64,000 nucleotides of DNA from Spirochaetaceae bacterium. Its GTDB lineage: Bacteria; Spirochaetota; Spirochaetia; Treponematales; Treponemataceae. The notes under the pieces were generated by a model, which did no database searches, was not told the DNA's origin, and worked only from the letters and a program-made list of their open reading frames with translations. The stretch lies in assembly GCA_017936665.1 (NCBI GenBank), contig JAGBFB010000037.1, positions 1 through 64,000 of the forward strand, given 5' to 3'. How positions within the stretch are numbered: position 1 is the stretch's first letter; every line of letters begins with the position of its first letter. Both the position numbers and the translations under genes were made by a program. This document shows, in pieces, positions 8,822 to 18,409 of the stretch.

Positions 8822-10117
8822 ATGGAATATTTTAAGTTACAAATTGGATGTTTGGCAGTTATCTTTTTTATTGTTTTCTCTTATTACAGAGAAGTTGGCG
8901 TAAATCGTAAAAAAATAAGTTATTCACTTTTTGAAGCAATTTTAATAAATGCAATAGTGTGGATTATTTTTGATGGAATAACGTCCTACACAGTAAATAA
9001 TCTTGAAACTGTAAATCATTCCTTAAATTTAATTTTGCATTTATGTTTTATGATAAGTATTGATACAATGGTTTTCTTAATGTTCTTGTACATACTTTCA
9101 ATTACAGAAGGCTTTCCTCCAAAAATTTGGCACTGGATTTTAATTTGTTCCCCTTATGCACTAAATTTATTTGCTTTGTTTTTTACAATTGATTCCTTAG
9201 AATTTATTCAAGGAAAAACTACAAATTATTCCATGGGATTTTCAGCTTATACTTGTTATTTTGTTGTAGCATTATATTTTGTTCTAACTTTTTTAACTTT
9301 CTTTAGAAGATGGAAATATATCGAAAGAAAAAAGCGAATGAGTATTTTCATTTATATGACAGTTTCTCTTGGAATAACTGTGGCACAAATGATTTATCCT
9401 GAAATTTTAATAACTGCCATTGCTCCAACAATTTTTGTTTTGGGAATTTATTTGAATCATGAAAATCCATCTGTAAAAAAATTAACAGAATATAATCATG
9501 ATACGGTTATTGACTTTGCAACTTTAGTAGAAAATAGAGATAACAATACTGGCGGTCATATTAAGCGTACCACAGAATATGTAAAATTGATTTTACAAGA
9601 GTTGTTAGATAGAGGACATTTTAGAGAATTACTTACAAAAGATTACATAAATAATCTTCAAATGGCTGCACCTATGCACGATATTGGTAAAATTGCAATT
9701 CCTGATACAATATTACAAAAACCAGGAAAACTTACAGATGAAGAATATTCTATTATGAAAGAGCATTCTCAAAAAGGTGCCGATATCATTTTACAAACCT
9801 TTGGCAAACGAAATGATAAAGATTTTCTTCAAACTGCTTACGAAGTTGCATATTATCATCATGAAAAATGGAATGGAAAAGGCTATCCTAAAGGATTAAA
9901 GGAAACAGAAATTCCACTTACTGCAAGAATTATGGCAATAGCCGATGTTTTTGATGCAATTTCGCAAAAAAGATGTTACAGAGATGCAATGCCCTTAGAT
10001 AAATGTTTTGAAATAATTAAAAATGGAAGAGAAAACGATTTTGATCCACTTTTAGTTGATATATTTGTAGAAATTAGACCAAAGGTCGAAAAGGTTTACG
10101 AATCAATTTATTCTTAA
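8822..10117 (+). CDS. Membrane HD-GYP domain protein (probable c-di-GMP phosphodiesterase)
   Basis: The 431-residue protein has an N-terminal membrane domain of about seven helices (residues 1-215), then an HD-GYP domain. VENRDNNTGGHIKRT, MHDIGKIAIPDTILQKPG, the His pair in AYYHHEKWNGKGYP and RIMAIADVFDAI carry the metal ligands and the GYP motif. Such proteins degrade cyclic di-GMP in response to a signal sensed by the membrane part. It stands alone between the antiporters and the OPT gene, with its own promoter and a TTGGAGAG ribosome site. The GGDEF proteins at 25577 and 41899 would supply its substrate. Confidence 0.9.
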   Translation: MEYFKLQIGCLAVIFFIVFSYYREVGVNRKKISYSLFEAILINAIVWIIFDGITSYTVNNLETVNHSLNLILHLCFMISIDTMVFLMFLYILSITEGFPPKIWHWILICSPYALNLFALFFTIDSLEFIQGKTTNYSMGFSAYTCYFVVALYFVLTFLTFFRRWKYIERKKRMSIFIYMTVSLGITVAQMIYPEILITAIAPTIFVLGIYLNHENPSVKKLTEYNHDTVIDFATLVENRDNNTGGHIKRTTEYVKLILQELLDRGHFRELLTKDYINNLQMAAPMHDIGKIAIPDTILQKPGKLTDEEYSIMKEHSQKGADIILQTFGKRNDKDFLQTAYEVAYYHHEKWNGKGYPKGLKETEIPLTARIMAIADVFDAISQKRCYRDAMPLDKCFEIIKNGRENDFDPLLVDIFVEIRPKVEKVYESIYS

Positions 10118-10187
10118 AAAAATATCTTTTATTATTCATTTTTCTGTTGTATAATGGTAAGGATATTATATTTTTTCAGGACAAATT

Positions 10188-12086
10188 ATGAGTAAACAAA
10201 ATGATTTTAAACCATTCATTCCTGCTGATAGAATTGTACCAGAATTAACAATTACTTCTATTGTAGTGGGTTTGATTTTAGCTGTTGTCTTTGGAGCTGC
10301 AAATGCTTATCTAGGACTTAGAGTTGGTATGACTATTTCTGCTTCTATTCCAGCTGCTGTTATTTCTATGGGAATTATTCGTGTTTTATTAAAACGAAAT
10401 TCTATCCTAGAAAATAATATGGTTCAGACAATCGGTTCTGCAGGTGAATCCTTGGCTGCAGGTGCTATTTTTACATTGCCTGCTTTATTTATGTGGGCTG
10501 CTGAAAATCCAGCAATAAAAAATCCTTCTTTTATTACTATTGCTACATTGGCTTTATTAGGTGGAATTTTAGGTGTTCTTTTTATGATTCCATTACGAAA
10601 AGCTTTAATTGTAGAAGAACATGGAGTTTTGCCTTTCCCAGAAGGAACTGCTTGTGCAGAAGTTCTTTTAGCTGGGGAAGAAGGTGGAGATAAATCTAAA
10701 ATTGTTTTTTCAGGATTGGGACTTGCTGCGGCTTACAAATTTATTACAGACGGATTAAAACTTTTCCCTTCTGAAATAACTTGGGAATTAAAATCTTTAC
10801 GAACTGGATTTGGGCTAGATGTTCTTCCTGCTTTAACTGGTGTTGGATATATTTGTGGAACAAAAATCTCTTCATATATGTTTGCTGGTGGAATTGTTGG
10901 TTGGTTTGTTTTAATTCCACTTATTACATTCTTTGGACTTGATAGAGTGATTGCTCCTGCTGTTGCACCTATTTCAGAATTAGGTTCTGCTGGCGTTTGG
11001 AGTTATTTTATTCGATACATTGGAGCAGGGGCAGTTGCAACTGGTGGTATCATTAGTTTGATTAAGTCATTACCTTTGATTGTAAATACTTTTGCTAAAT
11101 CTATAAAAGGTTTAGGAAAATCATCAAATTCACAAGAAAGAACAGATAAAGATTTGCCAATGACAGTTGTTCTTGTTGGAAGTTTAGTTATCGCACTTTT
11201 GATTTGGTTGATTCCTACAGTTCCTGTAACTTTCTTAGGTGCTTTAATGATTGTTGTTTTTGGATTTTTCTTTGCAACAGTTTCTAGCCGAATGGTTGGT
11301 CTTGTTGGTTCATCAAACAATCCTGTTTCTGGAATGATTATTGCAACTTTGCTTGTTGTAACTTTGATTCTAAAAGCAACTGGTTTTACTGGTTACGAAG
11401 GAATGGCATCTGCAATTTGTATTGGAACAATTATTTGTATTGTAACTGCTATGGCAGGTGATACATCACAAGATTTGAAAACTGGTTACATTGTAGGAGC
11501 AACTCCTGAAAAACAACAAATTGGTGAAATTCTTGGAGCCATCATTTCTGCCTTTGCAATTGGATTGATTATGTACTTGTTAAATGCTGCTTGGGGATTT
11601 GGTTCAAAAGAAATTCCAGCACCACAAGCAACACTTATGAAACTTGTTGTAGAAGGTGTAATGGGAGGAACTTTACCTTGGGCTTTATTACTTTGTGGAG
11701 TTGGTATTGCCCTTGCAGTAGAAGTTATTGGAATTCCTGTTTTGCCATTTGCAGTAGGTTTATATCTTCCAATTTACTTGTCTGCTCCAATCTTCCTTGG
11801 TGGATTAATCAGATGGTTTGTAGAAAAGAAAACTGCTAAGAAAGAAGCAGAACAAAAAGAAACAGTTGAAAAAGGTATTCTTTATTGTTCAGGATTGATT
11901 GCTGGTGAAGGTGTTATCGGTATGATTCTTGCAATTTTAGCTGTAATTCCTTTTGCTAACGGAACCTTATCTGATGCAATAAATTTAAATTATCCTCTTG
12001 GACAAATAGGAAGTATCATCTTTTTCATATTGATAATTGCATCAATGTTCTATTTTTCTTTTGCAAAATCAAAAAAGAGTAAATAA
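10188..12086 (+). CDS. OPT-family oligopeptide transporter
   Basis: The 632-residue polytopic protein has about 15 hydrophobic segments. It carries the NAYLGLRVGMTISASIPAAV motif near the N-terminus and GTACAEVLLAGEEGG, both hallmarks of the bacterial OPT family. These import small peptides or metal-chelate ligands with cation coupling. An AGGA site precedes the ATG and a TATAAT lies at 10150-10155. The PqqD-like gene begins two bases after the stop. Confidence 0.92.
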   Translation: MSKQNDFKPFIPADRIVPELTITSIVVGLILAVVFGAANAYLGLRVGMTISASIPAAVISMGIIRVLLKRNSILENNMVQTIGSAGESLAAGAIFTLPALFMWAAENPAIKNPSFITIATLALLGGILGVLFMIPLRKALIVEEHGVLPFPEGTACAEVLLAGEEGGDKSKIVFSGLGLAAAYKFITDGLKLFPSEITWELKSLRTGFGLDVLPALTGVGYICGTKISSYMFAGGIVGWFVLIPLITFFGLDRVIAPAVAPISELGSAGVWSYFIRYIGAGAVATGGIISLIKSLPLIVNTFAKSIKGLGKSSNSQERTDKDLPMTVVLVGSLVIALLIWLIPTVPVTFLGALMIVVFGFFFATVSSRMVGLVGSSNNPVSGMIIATLLVVTLILKATGFTGYEGMASAICIGTIICIVTAMAGDTSQDLKTGYIVGATPEKQQIGEILGAIISAFAIGLIMYLLNAAWGFGSKEIPAPQATLMKLVVEGVMGGTLPWALLLCGVGIALAVEVIGIPVLPFAVGLYLPIYLSAPIFLGGLIRWFVEKKTAKKEAEQKETVEKGILYCSGLIAGEGVIGMILAILAVIPFANGTLSDAINLNYPLGQIGSIIFFILIIASMFYFSFAKSKKSK

Positions 12087-12088
12087 TT

Positions 12089-12457
12089 TTGGCTAAGAAA
12101 GTTAAGCAACAAAAAATTTCTAAAAACTACATGGATTCAATCTTTGTGCATAAGCCAACTTTACAATGGCATATCACAGAGAATGAATCCAAAAAACAAA
12201 TTGTAGTTTTGGATGTAGAAAATACAGGATTTTTTAATAAAATTGCTCAAAAGTTTTTTCATAAACCAAAGGTGAGTCATATTTCTTTAGATGAATATGG
12301 TTCATCTTTGTGGTTGTTTTTAGATGGAAGTTCCACAGTTTTTGACATCGTAAACAAAATGAAAGAAAAATTTCCATCAGAAGAAGATAAAATGCTAAAT
12401 CGTGTAATAACCTTTTTTCACATTTTACAAGTGAACGAATTTATAATCCAGATATAA
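12089..12457 (+). CDS. PqqD-like small protein
   Basis: This 122-residue protein from a TTG start fits the PqqD/peptide-chaperone fold: NYMDSIFVHKPTLQWHI, then VSHISLDEYGSSLWLFLDGSSTVFDIVNKMKEKFP. PqqD domains bind precursor peptides for radical-SAM or protease tailoring, yet no RiPP enzyme or precursor is nearby. The tight linkage (two-base gap) to the OPT transporter suggests peptide handling. An ATG 42 bases downstream (12131) is an alternative start, but residues before it are typical of the family. Confidence 0.78.
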   Translation: MAKKVKQQKISKNYMDSIFVHKPTLQWHITENESKKQIVVLDVENTGFFNKIAQKFFHKPKVSHISLDEYGSSLWLFLDGSSTVFDIVNKMKEKFPSEEDKMLNRVITFFHILQVNEFIIQI

Positions 12458-12502
12458 ATCTAATTGAATTGTAAAAATATAACAAAAAATTATATTTTTC
12501 CC

Positions 12503-12532
12503 TTGACAATTTTGAATTTGCATTGATAAACT
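12503..12532 (+). promoter_or_regulatory. Probable promoter of the 12576 lipoprotein gene
   Basis: TTGACA at 12503-12508 is followed after 18 bases by TAAACT (12527-12532). A strong AGGAGG ribosome site precedes the ATG at 12576. The leader would be about 36 bases. Confidence 0.5.
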
Positions 12533-12575
12533 ATTCTTAGTTATTGATTAACAAAGATTTTTTAGGAGGAAAATT

Positions 12576-13787
12576 ATGAAGAAATTGTTATTTATCTTAT
12601 CTTTGTTTGCATTTCTATTTTTGGGATGTGATAATTTAGCAAATAGCGGTGAAGATGGAAAAGGTGATGGAAACGACAAGCCATCAATCGAAAATAATTT
12701 GCCTGAATCAAAAGGAACAAATGAATTAGCAAATAAAACTTTTGAAGATCCAAATACAAAAATTAGATTTAGTTTTTCAAATAGTACTGTTAATACTAGT
12801 TCTGCACCAAAAGCAAGTTTATCTATCCTTTCTCGCTCTTCTGAAGAGATTTCTAGTGTAGGTTCAAAATTTAATTATTCATTTGATTCAACATCAGATC
12901 CTAAAACTTTACAATTTCAGTTAGCAGGAATTTTTGATGATGATACAAATTCTGAAGCTCAATCTTACGAAGAGCAAGTTTCTATGGCTGGATTACAATA
13001 TGATTTATTAAGTACAACTCTTTTGGCTTTATTAAATGGAGATGCTTTATATCAAAGTTTTGCGTCCTTGGGAACAGAATATGTTTCAAAAATTAAAAAT
13101 TCTGTTACAAGTAAAGCAAATAAATATGTATCAACACAAAAATCAATTTTGAATGATTACTTAAAATCAAAATATGAAAGTGTTATACATTTTAACTACG
13201 AATTGAATGAAGAAGCTTTAATTCTTACAGAACAATTCAAAGGTGATTTAACTTCTGCCTCAGCAAAATTTGTTGGAGAATACGGAGAAGCAATAATTAC
13301 TTTGAATGATTATGATAATGTAATTCCATTTAAAGTAGAAGTTCCAAATGATGAAGATGGATACGATGTATATATCGGAGTTCCAAAAGTAGAAGTATCT
13401 ACTGAAACTACAGGAACAATAACTGTTGATATGTTTTCTTATCCTGGAAATATGTTAGAATCCTCAAAGGAAGTTATTCAAAATATTTCAAGAGAAATTA
13501 CAGAATCTATTCAAAATACTTTAATTGAAATTATTTCATCAGATAGTCTTGCAGAAATAAAATCAGAATTAGATTCTTCTAATTCTAGTCCAATAGTAGA
13601 TGATGCAATTGATGAAGCAATTGGTAGTTTTAAATTTAATGTAAGTTATACAATTTCTGGAAATACATTAACTTTCACTTTTGAAGCAGACGGTTGTCCA
13701 AGTTTCTTAACAGGAGCATCTTCTTCAACTTCTTTTGATTTAACATACACACCACTTCTTGGTGCTACATACAATATTGTTCAATAA
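12576..13787 (+). CDS. Lipoprotein of unknown function
   Basis: The 403-residue protein has a lipoprotein signal MKKLLFILSLFAFLFLGC with the acceptor Cys at 18, then a Gly/Asp/Ser-rich linker. The rest is Ser/Thr/Asn-rich and alternates amphipathic strands with a helical stretch around residues 110-200. I recognise no family. The end (SYTISGNTLTFTFEADGC... SFDLTYTPLLGATYNIVQ) looks like a beta-sheet domain. It has its own promoter and terminator, so it is monocistronic. A surface or periplasmic-leaflet role is inferred only from the signal. Confidence 0.8.
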   Translation: MKKLLFILSLFAFLFLGCDNLANSGEDGKGDGNDKPSIENNLPESKGTNELANKTFEDPNTKIRFSFSNSTVNTSSAPKASLSILSRSSEEISSVGSKFNYSFDSTSDPKTLQFQLAGIFDDDTNSEAQSYEEQVSMAGLQYDLLSTTLLALLNGDALYQSFASLGTEYVSKIKNSVTSKANKYVSTQKSILNDYLKSKYESVIHFNYELNEEALILTEQFKGDLTSASAKFVGEYGEAIITLNDYDNVIPFKVEVPNDEDGYDVYIGVPKVEVSTETTGTITVDMFSYPGNMLESSKEVIQNISREITESIQNTLIEIISSDSLAEIKSELDSSNSSPIVDDAIDEAIGSFKFNVSYTISGNTLTFTFEADGCPSFLTGASSSTSFDLTYTPLLGATYNIVQ

Positions 13788-13822
13788 TTTAAGTTATCTC
13801 TAAACAGATAATTAAAAAAAAT

Positions 13823-13858
13823 CGGCTACGGGTAAATTTGCTCGTAGCCGTTTTCTTT
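13823..13858 (+). terminator. Rho-independent terminator after the lipoprotein gene
   Basis: CGGCTACG (13823-13830) pairs perfectly with CGTAGCCG (13843-13850), followed by TTTTCTTT. The upstream A-run makes it possibly bidirectional for the convergent ferritin gene. Confidence 0.9.
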
Positions 13859-13889
13859 CTAAGGGAAAAGAAAAATAATTTATGTTTGA

Positions 13890-14405
13890 TTAACCAAAAT
13901 CATAATCTGGTGGAGAATATTTTCTGTTTGCAAGTTCATTATTCAAAATGTATAAACCTGTATTATTTGAGCCAAAAAGTTCCATTCTATCAATTAAGGT
14001 GTAAGCGTTTAATTCTTCTTCACCCTGTTCTTTTATAAACCAGTTTAAAAAATCCATAGATTTATAATCTTTATATTCCATAGCAACAGAATAAATTTTG
14101 TTTATTAATGAAGTTACATATTCTTCATGACGTAAACCTTCTTCAAGAGGATCCATAAATTCAACTAATTTAATGTCAGGAGCTCCAATGGCTTCAAGTT
14201 TTATTTTTGCATTATTGTTTTGTAAATATTGATAAAACAACATTGCATGATCCATTTCTTCTTTTGCTTGAATTTTATACCAAGATGCAAATCCTGATAA
14301 ACCTTTTGACTCAAAGAAATTTGCAAAATCTAAATACAGATAAGCAGAAAACATTTCTTTGTTAATTTGAGTGTTCATTAAAGAAGCAATCTTTTCGTGT
14401 AACAT
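13890..14405 (-). CDS. ftnA: Ferritin
   Basis: This 171-residue non-haem ferritin has the ferroxidase residues in place: Glu in NKEMFSAYLYLDFANFFESKG, the E-x2-x-H pair in AKEEMDHAMLF, Glu in LRHEEYVT and Gln in FIKEQGEEE. Bacterial ferritins oxidise Fe2+ and store Fe3+ inside a 24-subunit shell. It is transcribed opposite to the FAD enzyme gene and converges on the terminator at 13823. A palindrome at 14439-14455 lies in its upstream region. Confidence 0.93.
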   Translation of the reverse strand: MLHEKIASLMNTQINKEMFSAYLYLDFANFFESKGLSGFASWYKIQAKEEMDHAMLFYQYLQNNNAKIKLEAIGAPDIKLVEFMDPLEEGLRHEEYVTSLINKIYSVAMEYKDYKSMDFLNWFIKEQGEEELNAYTLIDRMELFGSNNTGLYILNNELANRKYSPPDYDFG

Positions 14406-14438
14406 ACAATTTCCTAATTTGATGGTAGAGTGCTAAAC

Positions 14439-14455
14439 AGTTTGCAACGCAAACT
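14439..14455. promoter_or_regulatory. Palindrome upstream of ferritin, candidate operator
   Basis: AGTTTGC and GCAAACT are perfect 7-bp arms around AAC, in the divergent region between ferritin and the FAD oxidoreductase gene, 34 bases before the ferritin start. It does not match the classical Fur or PerR boxes. The palindrome is seen; any regulator is a guess. Confidence 0.4.
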
Positions 14456-14491
14456 TTCTTATTGTTTCTAAAAAAAGTATAGTTGTGGGAT

Positions 14492-14520
14492 TTTTCAAAA
14501 TCAAATTTTTATGATATAAT
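14492..14520 (+). promoter_or_regulatory. Probable promoter of the FAD oxidoreductase gene
   Basis: TTTTCA (14492-14497) and a perfect TATAAT (14515-14520) are 17 bases apart. Transcription would begin near 14527, which supports the ATG at 14561 (AAGGA ribosome site) over the upstream in-frame start at 14483. Confidence 0.55.
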
Positions 14521-14560
14521 TATTATTAGAAAAAATATTAATTTAATTATAAGGATTATT

Positions 14561-16069
14561 ATGAAGAAAAAAATTATTATTGTTGGTGCAGGAATCTCTG
14601 GTCTTAGTGCAGGAGTTTACGCAGTTCGTTCAGGTTTTGACGCAGAAATTATAGAACAACATTTTACCTTTGGTGGATTTTCAACAAGTTGGAAACGCAA
14701 AGGATATTATTTTGAAGGTGGAATGCATTGGCTTACAGGCTCTTCACCTAAAGTTCCTTTAAATAGAGTTTGGAAAGAAACAGGTGCATTGCAAGAAAAT
14801 AATCCTGTAGAAAATCGTGATCCATTTTATACTTTAATTGATGGCGAAAAAAAATTGCGATTCTGGCGTGATTTAAATCGTTTTAAAACTGAACTTTTAG
14901 AATTTGCTCCTGAAGATAAAAAAAATATAAAAAAACTTTGTAGCGATATAAAAGCTTTTAGACATGTAAATATGCCAATGCGAGATGTTAAAGGACTTAA
15001 AACTAAACATCCTTGTAAATTAACAATTTCTCAAACACTTGCAATGTTACCAGCAGGATTAAGATATTTTAGATTAAAAAACACAAGTTATCTTGATTAC
15101 ATAGGAAAGTTTAAAAACGAAACTGTACGACATTTATTGTTAAGTATAGTAGGTCATAGATACAATGCACTTTCATTTATTTATACAATGTCTTCGATTG
15201 CAACAGGTGATAGTGGATTTCCTCTTGGTGGTTCAATTCGTATGGCACAAAATATGTTAGATACATTTTTATCTCTTGGTGGAAAAATTACTTATAGCAC
15301 AAAAGTTGAAAAAATTATTACAGAAAAATTCATTGATAAAAATAAAAATGAAAAACAAAAAGTAGTTGCAATTAAAACAGATAAAGGTGAAATAAAATGT
15401 GATTCTGTTATCGTAACTCAAGATACAAGAGTTGCAATAGATAATCTTTTTGAAGAAAAAATTGAAACAGACTGGGCTCCTAGAATGCGAAAAAATGTTA
15501 CTGGCTCAGAAAATGTTTTTGTTGCCTTAGGTGTAAAAGCAGATTTGTCCCATTATCCATACTCAATGGTTTTTCCTTTAAAAGAAAAAATTGAATTTGC
15601 AGAAAATGAATTTTCAGAATTGCGAATTTACAATTACGCAAAGTATTCGGGATTTGCTCCAGAAGGAGGAACTCCTTTAACTTGTATCTTACTTGCTCCA
15701 TATTATGATTATTGGAAAAAAGCAAAACTTGATGGAACATACAAAGAAAAGAAAGATGCTCTTGCTCAAAAATTTATAGAAGCTGTTTCAAAATTTATTC
15801 CAGAAGTAACAAAAGAATCTGTTGAAGTATATGATGTTGCAACTCCACTAACTTATGAAAGATATTGTTCAGCATATCAAGGTTCTTGGATGTCAATTTG
15901 GAAACCTAGAACTTCTAGATTTCATTATCCTCAAACAATTAAAAATCTTGAAGGCGTTTATTTTGCAGGACAGCGAATTATGATTCCGGGTGGATTACCA
16001 ATAGCAGTTTACACAGGTAGACGAGCTGTGCAACTTGTATGTCGCGATAACGATGTAGAATTTGTATAG
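14561..16069 (+). CDS. Phytoene desaturase/retinol saturase-like FAD-dependent oxidoreductase
   Basis: The 502-residue enzyme has an N-terminal dinucleotide fold, [21 protein letters not shown], then [20 protein letters not shown], characteristic of the carotenoid desaturase/isomerase and retinol saturase group. The C-terminal FAD motif reads [27 protein letters not shown]. Substrates of this group are hydrophobic polyenes or lipids. No carotenoid genes are nearby, so a lipid or quinone-related role is equally possible. Confidence 0.85.
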   Translation: MKKKIIIVGAGISGLSAGVYAVRSGFDAEIIEQHFTFGGFSTSWKRKGYYFEGGMHWLTGSSPKVPLNRVWKETGALQENNPVENRDPFYTLIDGEKKLRFWRDLNRFKTELLEFAPEDKKNIKKLCSDIKAFRHVNMPMRDVKGLKTKHPCKLTISQTLAMLPAGLRYFRLKNTSYLDYIGKFKNETVRHLLLSIVGHRYNALSFIYTMSSIATGDSGFPLGGSIRMAQNMLDTFLSLGGKITYSTKVEKIITEKFIDKNKNEKQKVVAIKTDKGEIKCDSVIVTQDTRVAIDNLFEEKIETDWAPRMRKNVTGSENVFVALGVKADLSHYPYSMVFPLKEKIEFAENEFSELRIYNYAKYSGFAPEGGTPLTCILLAPYYDYWKKAKLDGTYKEKKDALAQKFIEAVSKFIPEVTKESVEVYDVATPLTYERYCSAYQGSWMSIWKPRTSRFHYPQTIKNLEGVYFAGQRIMIPGGLPIAVYTGRRAVQLVCRDNDVEFV

Positions 16070-16134
16070 AAAAAATTGCAATCTCAAAATCTGCGTATTA
16101 TCATTATAATATAAACTGTAATGAGGTAGGAAAT

Positions 16135-17427
16135 ATGAAAAATTGCGAGATTGCTAAAATTATCGGAAGAGAAATTATTGATTCAAGAGGAAATCCAACT
16201 GTAGAAGCAGAGGTTCATTTTGTAAATGGAATTTTTGCAAGAGCCTCTGTTCCAAGTGGTGCATCAACTGGAGAATACGAAGCATACGAACTACGGGACA
16301 AAGAAAAAAATCGCTTTCATGGACAAGGTGTTTCAAAAGCAGTAGAGAATATTAACACGATTATAAATGAAGCATTGCAAGGAATGGATGCAAGCAACAT
16401 TTATTCAATTGATAAAAAAATGAAAGAAATCGATGGCACTAAGGATAAATCTAATCTTGGTGCAAATGCAATTTTGGCGGTTTCAATTGCGTCTGTAAAA
16501 GCAAGTGCAGCTTCTTATCATATGAGTGTTTACAAATTTCTTGGTGGATTAATTGCAAAAAATATGCCAATCCCAATGATGAATATTTTAAACGGTGGAG
16601 TGCATGCTTCAAACTCTGTGGATATTCAAGAGTTTATGATAATGCCAATTGGTGCAAATAGTTTTAGAGAAGCACTTAGATGGTGCGTTGAAGTTTATCA
16701 AACATTAAAAATAATTTTGAAAGAAAAAGGCTTATCAACTTCTGTAGGTGATGAAGGTGGCTTTGCTCCTGATTTAAAAAATGAAGAAGAAGTTTTAGAT
16801 TTGATTTTACAAGCAATTACAAAATCAGGATATAAACCAGGAAAAGATTTTATGATTGCATTAGACGCTGCAAGTAGCGAATGGAAAACTAATCATAACG
16901 GAAAATACAAAATGCCAAAATCAGGCAGAGAATTTTCTACAGAAGAATTAATTTATTTTTGGAAAAAATTAGTTGATAAGTATCCGATTATTTCTATTGA
17001 AGATCCTCTTGATGAAAACGATTGGGAAGGTTGGAAAGAAATTACAAAAGTTCTTGGTGATAGAATTCAACTTGTAGGTGATGATTTATTTGTTACAAAT
17101 ACAAAACGTTTGCAAAAAGGAATTGAAGAAAATTGTGCTAACTCAATTTTAATTAAGCCTAATCAAATTGGTTCTGTTTCAGAAACTATCGACGCAGTAT
17201 TGATGGCAAAGAAAGCAGGAATGAATACAATAATTTCTCATCGCTCTGGAGAAACGGAAGAAACTTTTATTTCAGATTTAGCAGTTGCTCTTAATGCTGG
17301 ACAAATAAAAACAGGAGCTCCATGTAGAAGTGAGCGAGTTGCAAAATATAATCAGTTGCTAAGAATAGAAGAAGAGTTAGGTAAGATATCAGAATTCATT
17401 GGAAATATATTTAAAGGCAAAAAATAA
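16135..17427 (+). CDS. eno: Enolase
   Basis: The 430-residue protein matches enolase end to end: [78 protein letters not shown] and [18 protein letters not shown]. It converts 2-phosphoglycerate to phosphoenolpyruvate in glycolysis. The ATG follows GAGGTAGGAAAT, and a TATAAT lies at 16105-16110. An enolase with these motifs is expected to be active. I cannot tell whether this is the only enolase gene in the genome. Confidence 0.97.
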   Translation: MKNCEIAKIIGREIIDSRGNPTVEAEVHFVNGIFARASVPSGASTGEYEAYELRDKEKNRFHGQGVSKAVENINTIINEALQGMDASNIYSIDKKMKEIDGTKDKSNLGANAILAVSIASVKASAASYHMSVYKFLGGLIAKNMPIPMMNILNGGVHASNSVDIQEFMIMPIGANSFREALRWCVEVYQTLKIILKEKGLSTSVGDEGGFAPDLKNEEEVLDLILQAITKSGYKPGKDFMIALDAASSEWKTNHNGKYKMPKSGREFSTEELIYFWKKLVDKYPIISIEDPLDENDWEGWKEITKVLGDRIQLVGDDLFVTNTKRLQKGIEENCANSILIKPNQIGSVSETIDAVLMAKKAGMNTIISHRSGETEETFISDLAVALNAGQIKTGAPCRSERVAKYNQLLRIEEELGKISEFIGNIFKGKK

Positions 17428-17471
17428 AAACTGTGATTTACTTATTTTGATATTTGATTTATCATTTAATT

Positions 17472-18344
17472 ATGAATTTATCAAATACAAAAGAAAGTAA
17501 ATTGCATTTTGGAATGCCAACTCTAATAGAATTAAATTCTCTAAAAGAAAATATAGAACTTTGCAAAAAATTAAAATTAAATTTCATCGAATTAAATATG
17601 AACATTCCTTTATTTTCTGTTTTAGGAATTGAAGATGAAAATAATTTTGAATTAAAAAAAATTATTGAAGAATTAAATTTTTATCAAAAGGAATTTGGAA
17701 TTTATTTTACAATTCATCTTGATGAAAATTTTAATTTTGCAGATTCAAATATTTATATTAAAAATGCATATTTAAAAACTTTAAAAGCTGTAATAAAAAA
17801 TTCTAAAAAAATAAATTGTCCAATAATAAATATGCATTTAAACAAAGGAATTTATTTTACTCTTCCAACCGAAAAAGTTTTTTTATTTGAAAAATATAAA
17901 GAAGAATTTAATAATTCCCTTGAAGAATTTATAAAATTTTGTAACTGTGAAATTTCTGATTCAAATATTTTTATTTCGATTGAAAATACAGATGGCTGGA
18001 CAGACTTTGAAAAAAAATCTATAGAAAAAATTTTAATGAACAAAAATTTTTCACTTACTTTTGATATTGGACATTCACAAGCTATTGGAAATATTGACCA
18101 AGATTTTATTTTAAAAAATAAATCAAAGTTAAAACATTTTCATATTCATGATGGAACTTTACCTAATGCAGCAACAAAGCAGTTTGGAAAAAATCACTTA
18201 CAACTTGGAACTGGAAATATAAATTTAAAAGAAAAAATTTATCTTGCAAAAGAAACAAATTCTAGATGTGTTATAGAAACTAAAACAGTTGAATCATTAG
18301 TAGAAAGTGTAAAATGGATAACAAAATCTCTTGACACTTTTTAA
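17472..18344 (+). CDS. Sugar-phosphate isomerase/epimerase-like TIM-barrel protein
   Basis: The 290-residue protein of the xylose-isomerase-like/AP-endonuclease 2 superfamily shows metal-site motifs in order: TIHLDENFN, NMHLNKG, IENTDGW, TFDIGHSQAIGN, HFHIHDG, HLQLGTGNI and VIETK. The substrate cannot be assigned. I prefer the ATG at 17472 to an upstream TTG at 17454; neither has a clear ribosome site. Its end lies next to the TrmB promoter, which starts before its stop codon. Confidence 0.8.
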   Translation: MNLSNTKESKLHFGMPTLIELNSLKENIELCKKLKLNFIELNMNIPLFSVLGIEDENNFELKKIIEELNFYQKEFGIYFTIHLDENFNFADSNIYIKNAYLKTLKAVIKNSKKINCPIINMHLNKGIYFTLPTEKVFLFEKYKEEFNNSLEEFIKFCNCEISDSNIFISIENTDGWTDFEKKSIEKILMNKNFSLTFDIGHSQAIGNIDQDFILKNKSKLKHFHIHDGTLPNAATKQFGKNHLQLGTGNINLKEKIYLAKETNSRCVIETKTVESLVESVKWITKSLDTF

Positions 18345-18388
18345 AACCCTTTGTACTGTTTAAATAGTAGTTCTTTTTAGAACTACAT
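18331..18388 (+). promoter_or_regulatory. Promoter of the TrmB-like gene with 24-bp operator (site 1)
   Basis: TTGACA (18331-18336), 17 bases, TACTGT (18354-18359), 5 bases, then TAGTAGTTCT-TTTT-AGAACTACAT (18365-18388). The inner 8 bp of each arm are perfectly complementary. The site sits over the expected transcription start, so a bound dimer should block initiation. The same operator with the same spacing recurs at ddh and at the Bro-N/lysA unit. Self-regulation by the gene downstream is inferred. Confidence 0.8.
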
Positions 18389-18409
18389 GTTTATCAAAAA
18401 GGAATTGTG

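Noticed and set aside
13823-13858. Riboswitch or small RNA after the 12576 lipoprotein
   Set aside because: A single perfect stem followed by a T-run is fully explained as a terminator.
14428-14436. GAGTGCTAA, half of a CIRCE heat-shock operator, upstream of ferritin
   Set aside because: The partner TTAGCACTC at the required 9-base spacing is absent.
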